In this document: positions 33,772 through 38,611 of the stretch, one piece after another
How the letters are laid out: each line of letters starts with the position of its first letter
Position numbering within the stretch: position 1 is the first letter of the stretch
Assembly: GCA_001897835.1 (NCBI GenBank)
Contig: MKUN01000052.1
Location: 1-38,611, forward strand
Origin: Bacteroidetes bacterium 46-16
Lineage (GTDB): Bacteria > Bacteroidota > Bacteroidia > Chitinophagales > Chitinophagaceae
DNA: 38,611 nt
Reading direction: 5' to 3'
Notes under the pieces: generated by a model
Seen by the model: the letters and a program-made list of their open reading frames with translations, nothing else
The model's database searches: none
What the model was told of the DNA's origin: nothing
Position numbers and translations under genes: made by a program

Positions 33772-34619
33772 GCTTGAAGATCGTATTCATTTGGCTCATA
33801 ACCATACTCCGACTTGCAAAACCCTAAAAACCTTTTCTTATTCTTAGTATTAGTTAAATTATAATTTTTGTATCCATTAATGTTTTTAAATTCGACAAGT
33901 ACTTCCTTTAGCAGGAATTCTGATTGTTGAAATGTGCTTAATACTACTTCGTCAACATAGTTTGCAATACCCCTAATGATATTTAAGGCATCAATTAATA
34001 TATTGTAAGTAATCTGGTTAGCATTGTCGTTGCTCGTAAAGTCAATTCCTCGTAGTTGTTTAGGCAATACTTTATTCCAAAAAAAATTAAGTTCTTGTCC
34101 CATTTTATTGATAATGTCTCTTAACGACCTGCTAATTTTGGGGGAGCTCTGATGAATTAGTCGATTTCGTTTAAGTCTTATATAGTCTAAAGTCATTAAA
34201 TACTTATGTTCAACCTTTTCTTGATTAATCTTGAGTCTATTAAAAACTTTTAGAACAAGAATGTCATCATTTTCGAACTTACCCTCATTTAATTCAGGAA
34301 GCGAACTGTCAATATTTTTAGCCAATGAATAGATGTCGTTTAGATAATTTTCAAAAGAGGAATAGATCAATGTAAAAATACCATTAAGGAGAGTGTCGTT
34401 CGTTTTCATGTGTTCTTTATCTAACTTAGCCAACTCAATATTTTGCTTCTTAGAAAAACTGTTTTCCTGAAAAATTGCGGAAGTAAATTTATCTCCATTA
34501 GCTGCAATAACCTGCCTATAATCCAAAGTAAATTGAGTCCATACAAAGAAATAATGTGTGAACGAGTTGTTTAGGCCTGATAGTTCTTGTAGTAAAATCC
34601 GTAATTGCTTAGTCTTCAT
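33762..34619 (-). CDS. HEPN-like protein (candidate RNase)
   Basis: 285 residues from ATG 34619; a GTG at 34628 would add three. Almost all helical and strongly AT-rich. The stretch IFTLIYSSFENYLNDIYSLA followed by YIRLKRNRLIHQSSPK has the pattern of HEPN domains, with R151-x4-H156 as the likely catalytic pair (R-N-R-L-I-H). Active HEPN proteins are metal-independent RNases found in toxins, abortive-infection and anticodon-nuclease systems; others are inactive. No antitoxin (MNT) gene is adjacent. The last codons GCG-ATG-GTA-TAG lie in the 5' arm of the tRNA-like element. It faces the methyltransferase operon tail-to-tail. No close family was recognised beyond the motif. Confidence 0.6.
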   Translation of the reverse strand: MKTKQLRILLQELSGLNNSFTHYFFVWTQFTLDYRQVIAANGDKFTSAIFQENSFSKKQNIELAKLDKEHMKTNDTLLNGIFTLIYSSFENYLNDIYSLAKNIDSSLPELNEGKFENDDILVLKVFNRLKINQEKVEHKYLMTLDYIRLKRNRLIHQSSPKISRSLRDIINKMGQELNFFWNKVLPKQLRGIDFTSNDNANQITYNILIDALNIIRGIANYVDEVVLSTFQQSEFLLKEVLVEFKNINGYKNYNLTNTKNKKRFLGFCKSEYGYEPNEYDLQAMV

Positions 34620-34743
34620 TGTATACACTAATTAAAGCATGTTTCAATCAGTCTAAAATATAGAATTTGTATAATTTTTTACGCCCTTGTTGCTCTTCTT
34701 AACAACTACGCAACTGAGTGTACTTATTGGCTTGATTTCACTA

Positions 34744-34783
34744 GCGAGTTTGTCCCCGAGCCCTATGTGTAGCAAACTCGTGT
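34744..34783. repeat. Hairpin repeat R, diverged copy 3 (inverted orientation)
   Basis: CGAGTTTG (34745-34752) and CAAACTCG (34773-34780) are perfect inverted repeats. The whole element aligns with the complement of 8383-8421, sharing AGTTTG, TGT-TAGC and AACT blocks. It lies just past the right side of the AT-rich island. Confidence 0.6.
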
Positions 34784-34834
34784 CTAACTAATCTAGCCGG
34801 TTTGCAACCGGGATCCAGGTTGCAGAAGTCGGGG

Positions 34835-35800
34835 CTATTCCTTGACATGCTGGTGTTCATTCATCATGTAGATCCATTCTATTCCTTTTATTAAGGCATC
34901 CTCTTCGCCGGTCCCCACATCCGGCATTACCCGGGAGCCATATTTTTTCTTTTCCCTGTCTGTAAAAACCGATTCCGCTAAATTAATGACCGAGCCATCC
35001 GCTAATTCATGGGCCATACACCCTGTTGATACGCCATAGGTCGGCATGCCGAAGGAGCGTGTATTATTCCTTTCTTTTAAGGCCACGGTTACCGCTTCTC
35101 CCGAGCTAGCAGTTTTGTTGTCTGTGAGTACGGCTACATATTCATTGCCCAGGTCCAGCGGCTCGAAGTCTGTATTTTCAAGCACAAGCTCATCATTTAT
35201 GTATGCCTTCCCCTTTGTCAGTTTCCATGCCTCGTATTTGTCATCGGCATCCACAAAATAGCCTAGCGTTCCGTCCCCGGTCAATGGCTCGATGGCCAGT
35301 AGCATAGGCCACATATTGCCGCCAAAATTGCCGCGCAGGTCTATGATCCAGCCCTTTACATGCAGTTGCGACTGTTGTTTGATCTTAGTGCTGATCGATG
35401 AAATATATTTATGGATATCGTTTTCCGTGCCAATGCAAAAGGGCAGCCTTATATAGCCAATGTCATCAGGTGTTGCTGCATCTGTTAATATGGGCAAAGG
35501 TTTGTTTTCGGTATCGCTTTGTATTTCATTTACAGGCTTAAAATAGCTGTGGCTGTCATTTAGTTCGGCAACGGCATATTTGACGGCCGGGTAAGTGTCC
35601 TCAATGGTTTTTGCCATGTTTGCCTTTTCGAAAACATTATGACGAAACGTTTGCCAGTCTATACCATTTTTATGTACAGATCTCTGTTCCAGCAGGTCCA
35701 GTACCTCTTGCAAATATTTGCTCGGCTCGTCTGGCAGCTTCCTGGCGCTGGTACAGCTTAAGGCAATTAAAATGAGCGTTATGCAGGTGGTAATTTTCAA
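34835..35800 (-). CDS. S41 family peptidase, lipoprotein
   Basis: 321 residues. The lipobox is at the N-terminus (CITLILIALSCTSARK, Cys at about 16), so it is probably anchored to a membrane. The S41 (C-terminal processing peptidase/TSP-like) core follows: WIIDLRGNFGGNMWPMLLA, EYVAVLTDNKTASSGEAVTV with the nucleophile Ser in ASSGEA, and RSFGMPTYGVSTG. No PDZ domain is evident. The start is TTG at 35800: no in-frame ATG lies upstream before a stop, the next Met is far inside, and only TTG gives a full signal peptide. It may trim surface or periplasmic proteins. It stands alone between two diverged repeats (34766-34809 and 35923-35967). Confidence 0.88.
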   Translation of the reverse strand: MKITTCITLILIALSCTSARKLPDEPSKYLQEVLDLLEQRSVHKNGIDWQTFRHNVFEKANMAKTIEDTYPAVKYAVAELNDSHSYFKPVNEIQSDTENKPLPILTDAATPDDIGYIRLPFCIGTENDIHKYISSISTKIKQQSQLHVKGWIIDLRGNFGGNMWPMLLAIEPLTGDGTLGYFVDADDKYEAWKLTKGKAYINDELVLENTDFEPLDLGNEYVAVLTDNKTASSGEAVTVALKERNNTRSFGMPTYGVSTGCMAHELADGSVINLAESVFTDREKKKYGSRVMPDVGTGEEDALIKGIEWIYMMNEHQHVKE

Positions 35801-35922
35801 TGGATTCTTTTAATATTATTAACGATGCAGTGTTGATATCTCTGCCCCTTAAAGGTATAAATAAATCCTGCGGGGTCTAAAATGTAGAGCCATTCTAACT
35901 GGTGTGTTTTTACCCTGCTTTG

Positions 35923-35967
35923 TGAATAGCAAAACCCGTGTATAAGCAATTCAGTGGGATTGCAGCC
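35923..35967. repeat. Diverged repeat matching 34766-34809
   Basis: About 32 of 45 positions match 34766-34809 in direct orientation (blocks TAGCAAA, CGTGT, TTGCA). Together the two flank the S41 peptidase gene. It belongs loosely to repeat family R. Confidence 0.4.
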
Positions 35968-36041
35968 ATAATTTATACGTCATCTAGGCTATGGGTAACA
36001 AGGGGGGGTATAAAACTTCGCGCATTGCAGCAATTAGGGTA

Positions 36042-36908
36042 CTAGTAAGCTGTGTATGGTTCAGCCACGGTAGCAATATCACGGTAATAAAAAAAACGGG
36101 TATTTCTTCCTGTTGGTTTACGGACCATATATTCCGGCTCCGCGATAAATAACTGTGCTTTGGGAATATTCCTGCGTAGGAAATTTGCGAACTCCGGTAT
36201 GTCGAAATGAAAGTTTGCAGGCAGGTAAGTGAATAAATTGGCAGGCTTCATTTCCAATATTACCTGTTGCAGGTTCTCTATTGGGATATTCGTGCCCAGG
36301 TACAATATGGGTATGCCTTTCCCCTTCATTACATAGGTCATGTACAGCAGCAGCAGGTCATAGTGTTCGCCCTTAGGCAAAAAAAGTAAGGACACATTAG
36401 CCGTACCGGGTCTTATCTTAATACTTTCAATACCGGTGATCAATTTTTTACGTACAGCAGTTACGGCAAAGTGTACCTCGTGGCGGCTGTCTTTGTAAGA
36501 TAAAATGTCCACCTTCTCCAGGAAAGGGATAAGCACTTTTTGTATTGTAGTGTCAATGCCAAAAGTGTTGACGCAATTGTCGAGCGCATGCTCGAATTCG
36601 TAAAAATTATTACTGTACATGCATACGATCAGGGTGTGTACTATTTTGAGGGGCATCGTTTTGCCGCTGTCCATGGCTTTTCGCTCTATTTCGGCAGCCC
36701 CGAGTTTTGTCAGTTGGGATATCCGGGCACCATCCTCCAGTAGAAGACTTATATTCAGTAACAGCTTTACGTCGTTCAGCGAATAATTACGGATATTATT
36801 GGCATTTCTTTGGGGCTTGAATACCGCATACCTGTTCTCCCATATGCGTATAGTATGGGCTTTGATGTTCGAAAATCGCTCCAGTTCTTTTATTGAAAAT
36901 TGTCTCAT
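36042..36908 (-). CDS. MerR-family regulator with a B12-binding-like domain
   Basis: 288 residues. Residues 1-70 are a MerR-type winged helix (FSIKELERFSNIKAHTIRIW, then ENRYAVFKPQRNANNIRNYS). A helical cap and a C-terminal flavodoxin-like domain follow, as in cobalamin-binding light regulators of the CarH/LitR type. The region that should carry the cobalamin His (PKGEHYDLLLLYMTYVMK) has no clear D/E-x-H-x-x-G motif, while YLGTNIPIENLQQVI matches the second motif. B12 binding is therefore doubtful. I use ATG 36908, the family-like start MRQFSIKELE; ATG 36923 (MPIGKM) lies closer to the promoter and is possible. It follows the ECF sigma gene on the same strand, a pairing often tied to carotenoid or light responses. 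Confidence 0.85.
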   Translation of the reverse strand: MRQFSIKELERFSNIKAHTIRIWENRYAVFKPQRNANNIRNYSLNDVKLLLNISLLLEDGARISQLTKLGAAEIERKAMDSGKTMPLKIVHTLIVCMYSNNFYEFEHALDNCVNTFGIDTTIQKVLIPFLEKVDILSYKDSRHEVHFAVTAVRKKLITGIESIKIRPGTANVSLLFLPKGEHYDLLLLYMTYVMKGKGIPILYLGTNIPIENLQQVILEMKPANLFTYLPANFHFDIPEFANFLRRNIPKAQLFIAEPEYMVRKPTGRNTRFFYYRDIATVAEPYTAY

Positions 36909-36938
36909 CTTCCCGATCGGCATTGCTATCCATGCCAC

Positions 36939-36946
36939 CAAATATA
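36939..36946 (-). promoter_or_regulatory. TAnnTTTG promoter element before the MerR-type gene
   Basis: The minus strand reads TATATTTG, a perfect -7 match. It ends 15 nt before ATG 36923 and 30 nt before ATG 36908, so the regulator has its own promoter separate from the sigma gene. Confidence 0.5.
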
Positions 36947-36983
36947 ATTTGTAGTAAAACAATACATATTGCCCGCCATGTGC

Positions 36984-37093
36984 TGTTTAATCAATTCGGC
37001 GTTGCGGTGTCTCGTCTGTTAAACAAGCAGTAGGGCAGATTGTTCAATTACATACGGTCATTGTGTCGGTGCAGATCTGTATAAAATGTTAAA
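36984..37093. promoter_or_regulatory. Cluster of TGTTNAA boxes (possible operators)
   Basis: TGTTNAA occurs on the plus strand at 36984, 37017, 37041 and 37087 between the MerR-type and sigma genes, and again at 37724, upstream of the sigma gene. The box at 37017 extends to the palindrome TGTTAAACA. These could bind the MerR-type protein. Confidence 0.3.
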
Positions 37094-37129
37094 AGGCCCA
37101 GGGGAAGGGTAGCATGAAATTTTGGCCGT

Positions 37130-37687
37130 TTAGTTCGCAAATTCAAAAGAGGCCCGTAGCATCAGTATTGCTTTTCGCAGCCTGGTTTTTATAGTGCCCG
37201 TAGGTAGGGCCAGCAGGCGGGAAGCCTCGTTTATAGTAAAGCCATTGTAGTAAAATAACTGGATCACCTGCTCATATTTACAAGGTAGTTTATTTACCAG
37301 GTTTGCAAGGCCTATTTTATTCACGTTCAGTTCATGCCCGGTCTTCAGTTCGCCCCGCTGTGTATGGTTGTGCACAGTCAGGCCTGCTGTCCTGTTTTCT
37401 TTGGATCTGATGTGATCTATGGCGATATTGCGCGCTATGGCATGCATCCAGGTATAAAGGGCTCCTTTACCGGCATCATAGCTATCGAGGCGTCGCCATA
37501 TTTTCACAAAAGTTTCCTGTAGCAGGTCGGAGGCGATAACAGGACAAGACACTATTTTTACGATCACGCCATACAATGTTGCTGCATAGCTGTCATAAAG
37601 ATGTTCGAAAGCATAAGGGGAATTTTGCTGTATGTACGCCCTTGGTTTATCAGCATTGGCGAGGTGATCTTGGCCATAAGTTTGCAT
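37130..37687 (-). CDS. ECF-type RNA polymerase sigma factor
   Basis: 185 residues. Region 2 is seen in YAFEHLYDSYAATLYGVIVK, DLLQETFVKIWRRLDSYD and GALYTWMHAIARNIAIDHIR. Region 4 is a helix-turn-helix in KLPCKYEQVIQLFYYNGFTI and NEASRLLALPTGTIKTRLRK. It directs RNA polymerase to a limited set of promoters, usually in a stress or envelope response. No anti-sigma gene lies next to it; the downstream gene is the MerR-type regulator, which suggests regulator-controlled expression instead. The ATG at 37687 gives the natural start MQTYGQDHLANADKP. It is divergent from the small basic protein at 37888. Confidence 0.93.
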   Translation of the reverse strand: MQTYGQDHLANADKPRAYIQQNSPYAFEHLYDSYAATLYGVIVKIVSCPVIASDLLQETFVKIWRRLDSYDAGKGALYTWMHAIARNIAIDHIRSKENRTAGLTVHNHTQRGELKTGHELNVNKIGLANLVNKLPCKYEQVIQLFYYNGFTINEASRLLALPTGTIKTRLRKAILMLRASFEFAN

Positions 37688-37887
37688 ACCTCTGGCGGTG
37701 TAAAATCATGCCTCCTGCCCCTTTGTTTAAATGATAGGTTGCCCGCAGCAGCCATTGGTTAAACGCAGGCAATATTTTCCATGTTCGGGATAGTTTTTGG
37801 GCAATGTCGCGAAAGGGGGAGCGATATCCCGCTAAAGCCCCGTTTCCATGGCAAGGATTTTCTATCATATCTGCAAAAGGAAATACC

Positions 37888-38070
37888 ATGAAACACAACA
37901 GCCGAAACACCATACCTGCCCCGGGGAAAAATAGTGCAGCGCCACCGCAGGATAAGCGCCGCCTTGAAGGGCTGGGCGAGGACGAGCAAAGCCAAATGCT
38001 GCGCAAGGACAGCAAACAAATGAATAAGCTCAGTAAGCGCAACCCGCCCAGGGACAACCGAAGCAGCTAA
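37888..38070 (+). CDS. Small basic, probably disordered protein
   Basis: 60 residues beginning MKHNSRNTIPAPGKNSAAPP, preceded by AAAAGGAAATACC, a plausible ribosome-binding site. It is rich in Lys, Arg, Asn, Gln, Ser and Pro, with no hydrophobic core (KRRLEGLGEDEQSQMLRKDS), so it should be unstructured alone. A longer frame from 37804 lacks a good start signal. It is divergent from the ECF sigma gene, with starts 200 nt apart. The family is unknown; a nucleic-acid-binding or stress-related role would be a guess. Confidence 0.55.
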   Translation: MKHNSRNTIPAPGKNSAAPPQDKRRLEGLGEDEQSQMLRKDSKQMNKLSKRNPPRDNRSS

Positions 38071-38611
38071 GCCCACACATGAATAATTTCAGTGTTATCG
38101 CAATTTATCCACAAAATAAGGCAAGGCCATAAGGCTGCTTTACCTTTGTAGCGGCAGCCCAAAAAATGGCACATGCCGTAGTTCTTTTACATCTTGTAAA
38201 CCGGGCATAAACTGGGCCACTCACCCTAACTCATGCCCGCTTTCGGGCACGATCGGGCACGATTCGGGCATCGGGCATTCACTTAAAAAATTGATTATCA
38301 AATTATTAGGTCATCTAAATGCCCGGTTAGTTATTTATTGCCCGGTTCGGGCATCCTCCAGGCTCTTCCCCTCCGGTCAAGTAATCTAAAGAGGGCCTGC
38401 CCCGAAGCATTTCCGGGTGATAAAAAGACAAACCGGAAACGGTAGCGTCAGTACCGCTTCAGGCGGTCAGACGCGTTAAGGGTCATAAACTACCGGGAGT
38501 CTCCTCACCAGTCATCTGTATAGACAAACCGGAAACGACCGGAACTTTTCTGCCGGTCACCATTGAAAAGACAAACCAGTAATGACCGGAACTTTTCTGC
38601 CGGTCACCATT
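38071..38611. other. Non-coding region with CGGGCA-rich and tandem repeats
   Basis: No gene is seen in the last 541 bp. It holds a single perfect DnaA-box-like TTATCCACA (38105-38113). A run of CGGGCA and TGCCCG copies able to form hairpins spans about 38230-38355. A 12-bp match to repeat R lies at 38512-38523. The start of a tandem array is at 38522-38611. Confidence 0.6.
38522..38611. repeat. Tandem repeat with 47-bp period, running off the window
   Basis: Units at 38522-38568 and 38569-38611 share AGACAAACC and GACCGGAACTTTTCTGCCGG followed by TCACCATT. Each contains the hairpin GACCGG/CCGGTC. A partial unit (AGACAAACCGGAAAC) occurs at 38426. The array may continue past the window. Confidence 0.75.

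Noticed and set aside
30169-34800. Direct repeat of the tRNA-Asn 3' end as an attachment site for the island
   Set aside because: I looked for a second copy of the tRNA 3' end on the right side of the island and found none, and there is no integrase gene in the window.
38105-38113. Perfect DnaA-box-like TTATCCACA, possible replication origin
   Set aside because: Only one box is present, with no dnaA or dnaN gene and no box cluster, so an origin is not supported.
38426-38611. Possible CRISPR array
   Set aside because: The whole 47-bp unit is conserved rather than repeat plus variable spacer, and there are no cas genes.

Overview
The window looks like a chromosomal segment of a Bacteroidota bacterium, most likely from the Chitinophagales/Sphingobacteriales side of the phylum. 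The reasons are visible in the sequence. There are long SprB-type repeat adhesins with a gliding-motility-type C-terminal domain. One esterase ends in a type IX secretion (T9SS) type A sorting domain. Several genes carry Bacteroidota-style TAnnTTTG promoter elements just before their start codons. A SulP/STAS transporter, a class III cyclase with a 7TM sensor, and FabG/FabH/RlmN housekeeping genes complete the picture. The backbone is moderately GC-balanced. One segment (about 30283-34700) is clearly AT-rich.

Layout. 1-761: 5' part of a secreted SprB-repeat protein, cut by the window edge. 882-4955: radC, a Gfo/Idh/MocA oxidoreductase, a lipoprotein and a polyprenyl-phosphate sugar transferase. 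4930-7145: folC and a TonB-like protein, on the other strand. 7200-9270: an accessory patch holding an orphan phage terminase small-subunit-like gene and an orphan membrane protein, each bracketed by its own pair of short direct repeats, plus a possible 40-residue membrane peptide. 9362-13672: hsp20 with a sigma-54-like promoter, sulP, a radical SAM protein and a membrane protein. 13747-17035: adenylate cyclase and a T9SS-exported alpha/beta hydrolase that resembles Bacteroidota polyester hydrolases. 17114-23290: a 2058-residue adhesin with about 19 SprB repeats. 23918-28026: fabG, fabH, rlmN and an SRPBCC/GyrI-like protein. 28168-30120: a GT2 enzyme fused to a degenerate sugar-transferase module. 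30169-30242: tRNA-Asn. 30402-34619: a transferred AT-rich defence island. 34835-38070: S41 peptidase, MerR-type regulator, ECF sigma factor and a small basic protein. 38071-38611: non-coding repeats.

The most unusual part is the island after tRNA-Asn. A cytosine-5 methyltransferase, a GHKL (MutL/MORC-like) ATPase and a Vsr-type nuclease form a tightly overlapping operon. The ATPase ends in a region with an R-x4-H motif that looks HEPN-like. Facing it is a separate protein with its own HEPN-type R-x4-H motif. The last codons of that gene run into a 99-nt tRNA-like cloverleaf on the same strand, which has a greatly lengthened anticodon arm. MutL/MORC-like ATPases linked to restriction-modification genes have been described before. 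The combination with a HEPN protein that overlaps a tRNA mimic is the piece I do not recognise, and any functional link is inference.

Several dispersed short palindromic repeats (7213, 8295, 8383, 9088, 34744, 35923 and 38512) sit next to accessory genes and suggest REP-like elements that mark or drive cassette turnover.
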